Shown here piece after piece: positions 18,620 through 27,193 of a stretch of DNA of 64,000 nt. The DNA is from Thermoleophilaceae bacterium. GTDB lineage: Bacteria; Actinomycetota; Thermoleophilia; Solirubrobacterales; Thermoleophilaceae. The number at the start of each line of letters is the position of its first letter. Position 1 is the stretch's first letter. The stretch spans positions 1 to 64,000 of the forward strand of contig JAUJOQ010000004.1 in assembly GCA_030447725.1 (NCBI GenBank), in the 5' to 3' direction. The position numbers were made by a program, and so were the translations under genes. The notes below the pieces were generated by a model. That model searched no databases. It had not been told where the DNA came from and saw nothing but the letters and a program-made list of their open reading frames with translations.

Positions 18620-19462
18620 GTGGCCGACTACGCCAAGGATGTTCTGGTCGATACGCAGTGGGTGGAGGACCATCTCTCAGACGACTCGATCCGGATCGTC
18701 GAGGTCGACGAGAACCCGGCCCTCTACGCCGAGGCCCACATCCCCGGCGCGATCGGGTTCGACTGGAAGACCGACCTCCAGGATCAGGTCAAGCGCGACT
18801 TCCTCGGTCCGGAGGCCTTCGGTGAGCTGTTTGGAAACGCGGGTGTCTCAAACGACCACACCGTGGTCCTGTACGGCGACCGCAACAACTGGTTCGCCGC
18901 CTACACCTACTGGTACCTCAAGTACTACGGCCACGACAAGGTGAAGCTGATCAACGGCCCACGTGAGAAGTGGATCTCCGAGGGCCGCCCGACATCGACC
19001 GACGTGCCCGGCTACGAGGCCACAGGCTTTCAGGCCCAGCCCGGTGACGACGCGATCCGCGCCCTTCGCGACGAGGTGCTCGCCTCGCTCGACTCCGGCG
19101 TCAAGCTGGTCGACGTGCGATCGCCTCAGGAGTTCTCCGGTGAGCTGATCGCGATGGCGGGCTACGAGCAGGAGGGCGCCCAGCGCGGCGGCCACATCCC
19201 GGGGGCGGCCTCGGTGCCCTGGGCACAGGCGGTGCAGGAGGACGGCACCTTCAAGCCGGCCGACGAGCTGCGCGAGCTCTACGGCGCCAAGGGCGTGACC
19301 AACGGCGCCGACGTGATCGCCTACTGCCGCATCGGCGAGCGCTCCGCCCACACCTGGTTCGTGCTTCACGAGCTGCTGGGCCAGGAGAGCGTCAAGAACT
19401 ACGACGGCTCGTGGACCGAGTGGGGCAACATGGTCGACGTCCCCGTGGAGAAGGACGTCTGA
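18620..19462 (+). CDS. sseA: Thiosulfate sulfurtransferase (tandem rhodanese)
   Basis: Cytosolic sulfurtransferase transferring sulfane sulfur to a thiol acceptor or cyanide. Two rhodanese domains: an inactive N-terminal one (VEVDENPALYAEAHIPGAI) and an active C-terminal one with persulfide Cys 236 in AYCRIGERSAHTWFVL. Length 280 is standard. Start GTG 18620 has a clear TTAGGAGG eight bases upstream. Stands alone, divergent from the ATP-grasp gene across a 156-bp gap. Confidence 0.95.
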   Translation: MADYAKDVLVDTQWVEDHLSDDSIRIVEVDENPALYAEAHIPGAIGFDWKTDLQDQVKRDFLGPEAFGELFGNAGVSNDHTVVLYGDRNNWFAAYTYWYLKYYGHDKVKLINGPREKWISEGRPTSTDVPGYEATGFQAQPGDDAIRALRDEVLASLDSGVKLVDVRSPQEFSGELIAMAGYEQEGAQRGGHIPGAASVPWAQAVQEDGTFKPADELRELYGAKGVTNGADVIAYCRIGERSAHTWFVLHELLGQESVKNYDGSWTEWGNMVDVPVEKDV

Positions 19463-19501
19463 GGGTCTCACTCGGGCCGGGCTTGCCGTTAGGCTCGCTC
19501 G

Positions 19502-20365
19502 GTGGCCGAGCCCGTGCTTCACGAGGGGGCGTGGTGGTTCCAGCGCCCTGACGGGCTCTGGCTGCGCTGGAACGAGGCGCGCGGACAGTGGGAGCCACCT
19601 CCCACGCAGGCTCCCCCCGCTGCCGCGACCATGCCGGGCGGGGTGAGCCCCGAGTCGCCGCGGGCCACGGCTGCAGGGCAGGCGGTGCCGGCATATCGCC
19701 CCCTGCCCACACCGGCGACCATCGTGTACGTGATGACCGCGATCGTGCTCGCGTGCACGGCCGCGGCGATCGTATCCGGCTTCTTCGAGGTCAGCCTGCT
19801 CGGCCGCATCGCGGACGGGGAGGCCGTGTCCCAATCGGAAGCCGACGCCAACGACCTGCGGGTTGGGATCATCTCCGTGCTGCAGGCGCTCGCCTACCTC
19901 GGCACCGGAGTCGCCTTCATCATCTGGTTCTACCGCGCTCACGTCAACCTCTGGGCGCTCGGGGCCGCGGGGGTGCGCCACGGCAGCGGCTGGGCTATCG
20001 GCGCCTGGTTCATCCCCTTCTTCAACCTCGTTCGCCCGAAGTCGATGGCCAACGACGTGTGGAAGGCCAGCGATCCCGAGCTGGCCTCCCCCGTGGGGAT
20101 CGAGCGGTGGAGCAAGGTGGCGCTGCCCGCGTTCCTCAACGTCTGGTGGGCCGTCTGGGTGCTCGCCAACATCGGCAACTCAGTGGCCGCGGTGCTCGCC
20201 GCCGGCGACGATCCTGCGACCCTCAAGTCCTCGTCGGAGGTCACGCTGGTCTCGGACGCGCTCACTCTGTTGGGCGGGATCGTGCTGATCAAGGTGGTGC
20301 GTTCGATCACGGCGCGCCAGGAGGCCCGCCACGCCGGCGTCATCGGCGGCGTTCAGCCGGCCTGA
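19502..20365 (+). CDS. DUF4328 membrane protein
   Basis: 287-residue membrane protein. A short cytoplasmic tryptophan-rich N-terminus (WWFQRPDGLWLRWNEA) and Pro/Ala linker precede about five or six membrane helices. The domain signature is FIIWFYRAHVNLWALG and RHGSGWAIGAWFIPFFNL followed by RPKSMANDVWKAS, typical of DUF4328. Function unknown. GTG 19502 starts just before the conserved WWFQ segment. Its 3' end overlaps the convergent NUDIX gene by 13 bp. Confidence 0.85.
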   Translation: MAEPVLHEGAWWFQRPDGLWLRWNEARGQWEPPPTQAPPAAATMPGGVSPESPRATAAGQAVPAYRPLPTPATIVYVMTAIVLACTAAAIVSGFFEVSLLGRIADGEAVSQSEADANDLRVGIISVLQALAYLGTGVAFIIWFYRAHVNLWALGAAGVRHGSGWAIGAWFIPFFNLVRPKSMANDVWKASDPELASPVGIERWSKVALPAFLNVWWAVWVLANIGNSVAAVLAAGDDPATLKSSSEVTLVSDALTLLGGIVLIKVVRSITARQEARHAGVIGGVQPA

Positions 20366-20934
20366 TCTGACAGCAGCGGCGCCAGGCGCTCGAGCAGGTG
20401 CTCCACGATCCTCGCCGTGGCCCCCCATATGAAGTGGCCCTCCACGGTGTAGGTGGGAGTCTTGATCGGCACCCCTCGTCGCACCAGGCGCCTGCTCTCG
20501 AAACTCTGCAGCAGGGCCCGTAGGGATAGCTCCAGCAGCTGTTCGACCTCCGCCTCCTGCAGCACCCACTCGTACCCGTCCTCGATCGTCCCTACGAAGG
20601 GAAAGACGCGGTAGCCGGTGACGAAGGTGCCCACAGGGGGGAGCGCGCCCACCAGCTCTACGTGCTCGGGGTCGAGCCCGATCTCCTCGTGGGCCTCCCG
20701 CAGGGCGGTGCGGCGCAGATCCTCGTCGGGCCGATCCTGACGGCCGCCGGGAAACGAGATCTCCCCGGCGTGGCGGCGCAGGTCGGCGCGCCGTTCGGTG
20801 AAGACGGCCACCAGCTCGCCGTCGCGCAGGAGCAGGGGAATCAGCACCGCGGCGTCGGTCTTGCCGGGAGCGTCCATCTTCGCCGCCTCCTCGGGAGAGC
20901 GCAGCAGCTCGCGCAGCCGGGCCGGATCGGACAC
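20353..20934 (-). CDS. NUDIX hydrolase, CoA pyrophosphatase type
   Basis: 193-residue hydrolase splitting CoA or related nucleotide diphosphates. The NUDIX box is complete: GGRQDRPDEDLRRTALREAH followed by EEIGL, with magnesium-binding Glu residues. An upstream FPGGR and LPPVGTFVTGYRVFPFVG segment are typical of NudL. GTG 20934 is chosen over an upstream ATG that overlaps the OsmC gene. Last gene of a DUF1015-ATR-OsmC-NUDIX run with gaps of 4-15 bp. Confidence 0.9.
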   Translation of the reverse strand: MSDPARLRELLRSPEEAAKMDAPGKTDAAVLIPLLLRDGELVAVFTERRADLRRHAGEISFPGGRQDRPDEDLRRTALREAHEEIGLDPEHVELVGALPPVGTFVTGYRVFPFVGTIEDGYEWVLQEAEVEQLLELSLRALLQSFESRRLVRRGVPIKTPTYTVEGHFIWGATARIVEHLLERLAPLLSDQAG

Positions 20935-20947
20935 CCGAACTGGCTGG

Positions 20948-21349
20948 CTAGGTGAGCTCGACGCGCTCTTCGAACATGACCTCACCCTCGAGCGTGCGGT
21001 GCACGGGGCACTTGGCCACGATCTGCATCAGCTTGTCGCGCTGGTCGGAGGGCAGCTCCTTGGACAGCTGAACGGTCATCCGAAACTTGGTCGGCGAGCC
21101 TCGCTGGGCCGGCTCGTAGACCACGTCGACGGCAACGTCGCCGATGTCCCAGCCCTTGCGGTTGGCGTACATCTCCATGGTGATGGCGCTGCAGGAGGCG
21201 AGGCTGGCCGCCAGCAGCTGCTGGGGATTCGGACCCTCGTCGGTGCCGCCCATCTCCCCGGGCTCGTCGGCCACCAGCTCGAAGTCACCGATCTGGATCT
21301 CCTGCCTGACGGCGCTCCCGGTGCGCCGTGCCGTCGCTCTCATCGTCAT
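20948..21349 (-). CDS. OsmC-family peroxiredoxin-like protein
   Basis: 133-residue thiol peroxidase-like protein handling organic hydroperoxides. Redox cysteines are in LAASLASCSAITMEMYA (about residue 53) and VAKCPVHRTL (about residue 114), the two sites of the OsmC/YhfA fold. Preserved QQLLAASLASC helix supports an active enzyme. Start ATG 21349 gives a short basic N-terminus. Lies 4 bp after the adenosyltransferase gene. Confidence 0.9.
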   Translation of the reverse strand: MTMRATARRTGSAVRQEIQIGDFELVADEPGEMGGTDEGPNPQQLLAASLASCSAITMEMYANRKGWDIGDVAVDVVYEPAQRGSPTKFRMTVQLSKELPSDQRDKLMQIVAKCPVHRTLEGEVMFEERVELT

Positions 21350-21353
21350 CTCG

Positions 21354-21908
21354 TCATCCTCTTCCCTGAAACAGCTCCGGATCGTCCTCGTCCGCGAAGC
21401 GCGCCATCGCGTAGACCGCGTCCGAGACCCTGTTGAGGTAGGTCAGCAAAGTGTCATCGGCCAACTCGCCCGCCTCCTTGAGCGCGCTCACCCTCCGTTC
21501 GGCCCGGCGCACGGCGGCACGCGCCACGTCGAGCAGGGCGGACAGCTCCGTACCCCCGGGGATCACGAACTTGGGCGGCAGATCGACCCGGTCCATGTAG
21601 CGGTCGATGTCGCGCTCCAGGCGGTCGACCATGGCCTGCGTCACCTTCGACACGCCGTCTTCGAGGCGGCCGGCGGCCTCGGGCGCGGTGGCCAGCTCCG
21701 CGCCTGCCACGAACAGCTCGTTCTGCAGTCGAAGCACGTCCTCGTACATCTCGCTGTCCCGCGAGGCCGCGGCGCGGCAGACCCCGAGGGCGGAGGCGGC
21801 CTCGTCGACCGACCCGTAGGCCTCGGGGCGGCTCGAGGCCTTGCCCACCCGGCCGCCGTACCAGAGGCCGGTGGAGCCGTCGTCGCCCTTGCGCGTGTAG
21901 ATCTTCAT
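21354..21908 (-). CDS. Cob(I)alamin adenosyltransferase (PduO type)
   Basis: Converts cob(I)alamin plus ATP to adenosylcobalamin; 184-residue five-helix protein forming trimers. Signature MKIYTRKGDDGSTGLWYGG at the N-terminus binds ATP, with later FVIPGGTELSALLDVARA and RRAERRVSAL carrying the catalytic Arg. ATG 21908 gives the exact family start. Second gene of the leftward run, 15 bp after DUF1015. An adenosylcobalamin-dependent enzyme is not visible in the window. Confidence 0.95.
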   Translation of the reverse strand: MKIYTRKGDDGSTGLWYGGRVGKASSRPEAYGSVDEAASALGVCRAAASRDSEMYEDVLRLQNELFVAGAELATAPEAAGRLEDGVSKVTQAMVDRLERDIDRYMDRVDLPPKFVIPGGTELSALLDVARAAVRRAERRVSALKEAGELADDTLLTYLNRVSDAVYAMARFADEDDPELFQGRG

Positions 21909-21923
21909 TGGTTGCCGCGTGCC

Positions 21924-23192
21924 CTACTCCAGCAGGCTGAAGACCAGGCCGGTGGGGATCTTCGGATAGAAGTAGGTCGACTTGGGCGGCATGGACTCAC
22001 CCGTCTCCGCCACCTCGCGCACCTGGTCGACCGGGGTCGCGCGCATGAAGAAGCCGGCGTCGGCGCGACCCGACTCCACCGCCTCGCGGGCGTCGCCGAA
22101 GCTCTTGGAGTAGCTCAGGCCGCGTAGGTGTGAGATGTCGTCCTCGCTCATCCTGAGAGCACCCTTCAGGATGACCGCCTCGAGCACCGCGGTGTCGAGG
22201 CGCTGGTAGGCGCCGGGCTTGTCCGGCAGGGCGGCCTCGGCGATCGCCGGATCCCTCAGCGTGAGCAGATACGGCTGCTTGTGGAAGCTGTCCATGTAGC
22301 CCAGCTGCACGCCCGCGCCGTCGGCCTTGGGCTCGAGCTGGTCGGCGGGCACCTGCTCGATCTCGAAGTCGCGCGTCAGCGCCTCGCGGATCGCCTGCTG
22401 TGCGGAGGTGTCGTCCTTCAAGCCGGTGAGCAGCCGGTGGGTTGCGAAGACGGTGAGCCCGGGATCGGACAGCGAGCAGAGAAACATCAGCACATAGCGG
22501 TGCTCGCCCTCGCCGCCCACCTCCTCGGCGTAGACACGGGCGGTCTCGTAGCGGTGATGGCCGTCGGCGATCAGAAGCTCGGCGCCGGCCAGCCCGGCCT
22601 CGAGGGTCGAGATGGCCTCCGGGTCGGCTATCCGCCACAGGATGTTGCGGGTGCCCTCGTGGTCGGACGCCACCGCGAACGGCTCGGCGGCGGTGGCCGC
22701 CTCCATTGCGCCGGCGGCGGCGTTGCCGGGGTCGGCGAACAGGCTGAAGATGGGCGAGAGGTTGGCCCGGGTCGCACGGGTCAGGTTCAGGCGGTCCTGC
22801 TTGGGCCCCGGATGGGTGCGCTCATGGGGGCGGATCCGCCCGGGGCCGTAGTCCTCCACCCGTACGCGCGCGAGCAGGCCGCGCCTGCGCTGCTCACCGC
22901 CGTCGGGTCCCGTGTAGCGCTGCTCGAGCACCCACAGCGCCGGCTCGGACTCGCGCACGAGCACGCCCTGCTCGCGCCAGGCCTCGAACACCTCCTCGGC
23001 GTGCTGGTAGGGATCGCCGCCCCCGGGCGCGCGTGGTAGGTCCACCTCCACGACGTTGAAGGGACTCTGGGCCAGAAGACGGGCGCGCAGCTCGTCGTCG
23101 ATCACGTCGTAGGGAGGGGCGATCACCGCCTCGAGTGGGCCTACGGACGTCGAGTCGTAGCGCAGTGTGCGAAGCGGCTGGATCTCGGCCAT
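21924..23192 (-). CDS. DUF1015 family protein
   Basis: 422-residue cytosolic protein of the DUF1015/COG4198 family, function not established. Recognisable features are the N-terminal IAPPYDVIDDELRARLL, HERTHPGPKQDRLNL near residue 133, and a conserved LLIADGHHRYETA (about residue 212), whose His-rich motif suggests metal binding. ATG 23192 begins the usual MAEIQPLRTLRYD. A long open read-through of more than 1.5 kb upstream lies antisense to the molybdopterin oxidoreductase and is not coding. Heads the leftward four-gene run. Confidence 0.88.
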   Translation of the reverse strand: MAEIQPLRTLRYDSTSVGPLEAVIAPPYDVIDDELRARLLAQSPFNVVEVDLPRAPGGGDPYQHAEEVFEAWREQGVLVRESEPALWVLEQRYTGPDGGEQRRRGLLARVRVEDYGPGRIRPHERTHPGPKQDRLNLTRATRANLSPIFSLFADPGNAAAGAMEAATAAEPFAVASDHEGTRNILWRIADPEAISTLEAGLAGAELLIADGHHRYETARVYAEEVGGEGEHRYVLMFLCSLSDPGLTVFATHRLLTGLKDDTSAQQAIREALTRDFEIEQVPADQLEPKADGAGVQLGYMDSFHKQPYLLTLRDPAIAEAALPDKPGAYQRLDTAVLEAVILKGALRMSEDDISHLRGLSYSKSFGDAREAVESGRADAGFFMRATPVDQVREVAETGESMPPKSTYFYPKIPTGLVFSLLE

Positions 23193-23252
23193 CGAGGGCG
23201 GCACCCTACCGCGCGCCTTGACCTGTGGCGAAAGCCGCGGTAGGAGTGGCGC

Positions 23253-25322
23253 ATGACCGTTCCGACCCGGACCGTTCTCGCCGCCTGTCCGCACGACTGC
23301 CCGGACACCTGCGCGATGCTCGTCACGGTGGACGAGCACGGTCGCGCGACCGAGGTGGCCGGCAACCCCGAGCAGCCCGTCACCGCGGGCTTCCTGTGCG
23401 GGAAGGTGTCCAACTACCTCGATCGCGTGTACGCCGAGGACCGGCTGCTGCACCCGCTCATCCGCACCGGCCCCAAGGGCGCGGGCCGGTTTCGCCGCGC
23501 CTCGTGGGACGAGGCGCTCGACCGCGTGGCGGGCGGTCTGCAGGCCGCGATCGCCGAGCACGGCGGCGAGTCGATCCTGCCCTACAGCTACATGGGCGCC
23601 ATGGGCCTGCTGCAGGCCGACCTGATGAGCGCACGGGTGATGAACGCCCTCGGCGCCACCGAGCTCGAGCGCACGATCTGCGCCACGGCCGGGATGACGG
23701 GCGTGGCGGCCACGCACGGGATATCGCCGGAGGTGGACCCCGAGAGCTGGCCGCTGGCCCGTTACGTGTTGCTGTGGGGGTGGAACCCGATGTCGACCGC
23801 CCCCCACCTCTGGCGGCTGGTGCTCGAGGCCCGCCGGGCCGGCGCGAAGATCGTGGTGGTCGACCCCTACCGCAGCCGCACGGCGCGGGTGGCCGACGAG
23901 CATCTGCGTCCGCGACCCGGCACCGACGCCGCCCTGGCGCTCGGGATGATGCGCGCGGTCGTGGACGACGGACTCCACGACGACGAGTGGTGCCGGGCGC
24001 ACACCAGCGGCTATGAGGCCCTGCTCGCGCGCCTCGAGGAGTATCCGCTCGAGCGCTGCGCGGACCTCTGTGGCGTGCCGGAAGGCGACATCGCCCGCGT
24101 CGGGCGCGACTTTGCGCGCGCTCAACCCGCTCTGCTGCGCCTCGGCGTGGGAGCGCAACGCCACAAGGGCGCTCCGGCGGCCTACCGCACGATCGCCTGC
24201 CTCCCAGGCCTCACGGGGGCGTGGCGCCACGAGGGTGGCGGGTGCTCCTACATACCGACGGCCACCGCCGGCGCCGTGTCGGCGGAGCCGCTGAAGCGGG
24301 TGGACCTGCGACCCCGGGGGGTGCGCAGGATCAACATGTCTCAGCTCGGGGACGCCCTCACCGACGCCTCCCTCGACCCGCCGGTGGCCGCGTTGATGTG
24401 CTGGAGCTCGAACCCCGCGCAGATCGCGCCCGAGCAGGAGAAGGTGCTCGCCGGCCTGCGGCGCGACGACCTCTTCACGGTGGTGCTCGAGCAGTTCATG
24501 ACCGACACCGCCAGGCACGCGGATGTCGTGCTGCCCTCGACCACCCAGCTCGAGCAGCTCGACCTCGTGGCGTCGTGGGGACATCAGTACGTGACGTGGA
24601 ACGAGCCGGCCATCGCCCCGGCGGGGGAGGCCAAGCCCAACACGGAGGTGTTCCGCCTGCTGGCCGCGTGGATGGGCCTCGACCATCCGTGCTTTGCCGA
24701 GACCGACGAGCACTTGGCGGCCACGGTCCTCGACGGCGCGCCGGGCGGGGTGTCGCTAGAGGAGCTGCGATCGCGCGGCTTCGTCAAGGTCGACGTCGGC
24801 CAGGCGCCGGCCCCGCACGCCGACGGCGGGTTCTCCACGGCCGACGGCAAGCTGTCCTTCGAGACCGACTGGCTGGCCGGCGCCGACCTCGATCCCCTGC
24901 CCGGCTACGAGCCACCGGCCGAGGCGGCCGGCGCGGGTACGGGCGCTCGGTTCCCGCTGGCGCTGATCACGCCGAAGACGCACCTGTTCCTCAACTCGAC
25001 CTTCGCCAACCAGGCCCGCCAGCACTCCGCCCAGCCCGAGCCATACGTGGTGGTCCACCCCGACGACGCGGCCGTCCGCGGCCTTGACGACGGCGCCCGC
25101 GCGCGGGTGTTCAACGACCGCGGCTCGTTCATGTGTGCGGTGCGGGTGTCAGACGATGCGCCCCCGGGCGTGGTAGTAGCGCCAATGGGGTGGTGGTCGG
25201 AGGACTACGAGGGCGGGGTGGGACCGCAGGCCACGACCTCGCAGGAACTCACGGCGCTGGGAGCGGCTCCAATCTTCAACGATAACCGAGTGGAGGTGGA
25301 GAGGGACCGACCCGTCCGATAG
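23253..25322 (+). CDS. Molybdopterin oxidoreductase (DMSO reductase family)
   Basis: 689-residue enzyme of the DMSO reductase family with a bis-molybdopterin cofactor. An N-terminal [4Fe-4S] site is formed by Cys12, 16, 20 and 49 (CPHDCPDTC and FLCGK), as in formate dehydrogenase-like oxidoreductases. Mo-cofactor domains include YVLLWGWNPMSTAPHLW and VVDPYRSRTARVAD, and the C-terminal MOPT-binding domain ends with APMGWWSEDY. There is no Tat signal, so it is cytosolic; ATG 23253 has a TAGGAG site 8 bases upstream. Substrate unknown. No electron-transfer subunits accompany it. Confidence 0.9.
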   Translation: MTVPTRTVLAACPHDCPDTCAMLVTVDEHGRATEVAGNPEQPVTAGFLCGKVSNYLDRVYAEDRLLHPLIRTGPKGAGRFRRASWDEALDRVAGGLQAAIAEHGGESILPYSYMGAMGLLQADLMSARVMNALGATELERTICATAGMTGVAATHGISPEVDPESWPLARYVLLWGWNPMSTAPHLWRLVLEARRAGAKIVVVDPYRSRTARVADEHLRPRPGTDAALALGMMRAVVDDGLHDDEWCRAHTSGYEALLARLEEYPLERCADLCGVPEGDIARVGRDFARAQPALLRLGVGAQRHKGAPAAYRTIACLPGLTGAWRHEGGGCSYIPTATAGAVSAEPLKRVDLRPRGVRRINMSQLGDALTDASLDPPVAALMCWSSNPAQIAPEQEKVLAGLRRDDLFTVVLEQFMTDTARHADVVLPSTTQLEQLDLVASWGHQYVTWNEPAIAPAGEAKPNTEVFRLLAAWMGLDHPCFAETDEHLAATVLDGAPGGVSLEELRSRGFVKVDVGQAPAPHADGGFSTADGKLSFETDWLAGADLDPLPGYEPPAEAAGAGTGARFPLALITPKTHLFLNSTFANQARQHSAQPEPYVVVHPDDAAVRGLDDGARARVFNDRGSFMCAVRVSDDAPPGVVVAPMGWWSEDYEGGVGPQATTSQELTALGAAPIFNDNRVEVERDRPVR

Positions 25323-25324
25323 CC

Positions 25325-26018
25325 GTGCGAACGTTTGTCCGCATGGCATACCCGTCCTACGTCCGCGCAAAAGCCCGCGAGTCGCGGGCCTCAAAGTGCC
25401 TGACCATCGACGAAATCGCCGAGCGACTGGCGCTGCCGAGGACCACGATCTTCTACTGGGTGCGCGACCTGCCGCGTTCGCGCATCGACCCGAGCAAAGC
25501 GTCAGCCGCCCGTCGCCGGGCGGTCGAATCGACGCGAGCGAAGCACCGGCTTCTCCGCGAGCGCGCGTATTCGGAGGGGTGCGATCACTTCGCGACTCTG
25601 TCGCGCGGACCCACGTTTCGGGACGTCGTCTGCCTCTACCTCGCTGAGGGGTACAAAAGAGATCGAAACCGTGTCTCCATCTGCAACTCGGATCCGACCA
25701 TAGTGGTGCTCGGTGCCCGTTGGATCAATCGGCTCTCGGCTCGAAAGGTCACCTACGCCGTTCAGTACCACGCTGATCAGGATCTGGGTGCACTGCAGGA
25801 GTTTTGGTGCGCTCCTCGAGATTGAGCCCAGCCGGGTACACCTTCAAAGAAAGTCGAACAGCAATCGCTTGAAGAGCCGCGCCTGGCGCTCGGAGTACGG
25901 AGTGCTTGCAGTCGGGACGAGCGACACCTACCTTCGCGCCAGGCTCCAGGCATGGATGGACTGGTCCGCGCGGCGTGGGTCTAGACTCGCGTTCACGGGG
26001 CGTGGCGCAGCTTGGTAG
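25325..26018 (+). pseudogene. Frameshifted HTH/homing-endonuclease-like protein
   Basis: ATG/GTG start gives an N-terminal helix-turn-helix (LTIDEIAERLALPRTTIFYW, residues about 26-45) and a domain with GEGYKRDR-like CLYLAEGYKRDRNRVSICNS and VTYAVQYHADQDLGALQEFW, which resembles a LAGLIDADG-like intron-endonuclease core. At about 25805 (TTTTGGTGC) the frame must shift by one base: frame one ends CAPRD, whereas another frame continues GALLEIEPSRVHLQRKSNSN and RARLQAWMDW, clearly the same protein's C-terminus. The reconstructed protein is about 230 residues. Its stop lies inside tRNA-Pro, so gene and tRNA overlap by 22 bases. Function inferred from fold only. Confidence 0.65.
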
Positions 26019-26069
26019 CGCGTTCGGTTTGGGGCCGAAAGGTCGCTGGTTCGAATCCAGTCGCCCCGA
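25997..26069 (+). tRNA. tRNA-Pro (TGG)
   Basis: 73-base cloverleaf: acceptor CGGGGCG pairs with CGCCCCG, anticodon stem TTCGG/CCGAA around loop TTTGGGG gives anticodon TGG, and T-loop TTCGAAT is intact. CCA is not encoded. Confidence 0.95.
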
Positions 26070-26130
26070 TTTCTGTATTTGGTTCCGTGCCATCTGCTCC
26101 ATTTCGCTGGCAGTCGGCTACATTGAAGCG

Positions 26131-26547
26131 GTGGCCGCTCTCCCTCCGGTGGCCTACGCGGCCCGCATCGTCGTGACTCTCGGGATCTTGGGGGCATGGC
26201 TTGCCGTTCCGGTGCCGGCCGTCGCCGAGAGGGTGGACGGGACCGTGAGGTGGGATCTCGCTGCGGGTCACGGCAGGCTCACGACCGACACGCGGCAGGT
26301 GCGGATCTCCGTCGCCTACGGGGCGTGCAGCGGGGCTCCCGGCACGCCGCGGGTCAGGCGGACGGAGCGGTCAGTCGTCATCACGGTCCCGCTGCCCCCG
26401 GGCGAGCCGCTAGCACCGGGCGAGGTCTGCCCGCTAATTGAGTACGTCAAGACGATGACAGTACGTCTTCGGGGGCGGCTCGGATGCCGTGCCCTGCGTG
26501 ACGGTTCGAGGACACCGCCGCGCTTCGTGGCACGCGCGCGGCGGTGA
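26131..26547 (+). CDS. Small exported protein, unrecognised
   Basis: 138-residue protein with an N-terminal hydrophobic segment that looks like a signal peptide (ARIVVTLGILGAWLAVPVPAVA) and a predominantly beta, Arg/Val-rich remainder. Two Cys (YGACSGAP and VCPLIEYV) may pair. GTG 26131 places the signal at the N-terminus; a longer upstream frame is tRNA-derived read-through. No family recognised. Confidence 0.5.
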   Translation: MAALPPVAYAARIVVTLGILGAWLAVPVPAVAERVDGTVRWDLAAGHGRLTTDTRQVRISVAYGACSGAPGTPRVRRTERSVVITVPLPPGEPLAPGEVCPLIEYVKTMTVRLRGRLGCRALRDGSRTPPRFVARARR

Positions 26548-26788
26548 TGTCACGGTCGCCAATGCTTGGACGAGAACCAGCTGTTGTTGGACCGCGAGAC
26601 CCCCTACACAAGGGCATCCGCTTCGCTCAACCGGCGGAGTCAGAGACCGGCTATCTCGACGAGCCGGTGATGAAGGCGCCGATCATTCGCCCGACGGTCG
26701 CGAAGGTCAAGGACCTGCTCGGCGGGATTGACGGTAGGGCCAGTCGCCCGATGCGTCCCCCGGCTGTCTTGGTCATCATTGCGACCAC

Positions 26789-26861
26789 GCCCTCGTAGCT
26801 CAGGGGACAGAGCGGCTGCCTTCTAAGCAGCGGGTCGCTGGTTCGAATCCAGCCGAGGGCG
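26789..26861 (+). tRNA. tRNA-Arg (TCT)
   Basis: 73-base cloverleaf: acceptor GCCCTCG pairs with CGAGGGC, stem GCTGC/GCAGC encloses loop CTTCTAA so the anticodon is TCT, T-loop TTCGAAT is intact. CCA not encoded. Reads AGA codons, rare in this high-GC genome. Confidence 0.95.
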
Positions 26862-26904
26862 CTCACAGCACGGCATGGCGCCGCGCGGCGGTACCCTGGT
26901 CGGC

Positions 26905-27174
26905 ATGTGTCGCAACATCCGAACACTCCATAACTTCGAGCCTCCCGCGTCCGAGGACGAGGTCCGTGCCGCCGCGTTGCAGTACGTGCGCAAGGTGAGC
27001 GGCTCGACCAAGCCGTCGCAGGCCAACGCCGCGGCGTTCGACCGCGCCGTCGAAGAGGTGGCCAGATCTACAGAGAAGCTTCTCGGCGAGCTGGTGACCG
27101 CCGCCCCGCCGAAGGATCGCGAGGCCGAGGCCGCCAAGCGCCGCGAACGTGCTGCCGCCCGCTACGCGGCGTAA
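26905..27174 (+). CDS. DUF2277 family protein
   Basis: 89-residue cytosolic protein of the DUF2277 family, function unknown. The family start [16 protein letters not shown] is exact, followed by [15 protein letters not shown] and a conserved [18 protein letters not shown]-terminus. ATG 26905 is unambiguous. Lies 19 bp upstream of the epimerase gene and may be cotranscribed. Confidence 0.9.
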   Translation: MCRNIRTLHNFEPPASEDEVRAAALQYVRKVSGSTKPSQANAAAFDRAVEEVARSTEKLLGELVTAAPPKDREAEAAKRRERAAARYAA

Positions 27175-27193
27175 CCGGGGGTACTCTCCGCCC

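Noticed and set aside
23193-24713. Long open leftward frame continuing upstream of DUF1015
   Set aside because: It is antisense to the molybdopterin oxidoreductase, whose rightward frame has full family motifs; the antisense residues are Gly/Arg/His-rich with no domain.
26544-26798. 84-codon open frame before tRNA-Arg
   Set aside because: No family resemblance, no ribosome site and it ends inside the tRNA gene; I cannot support it.
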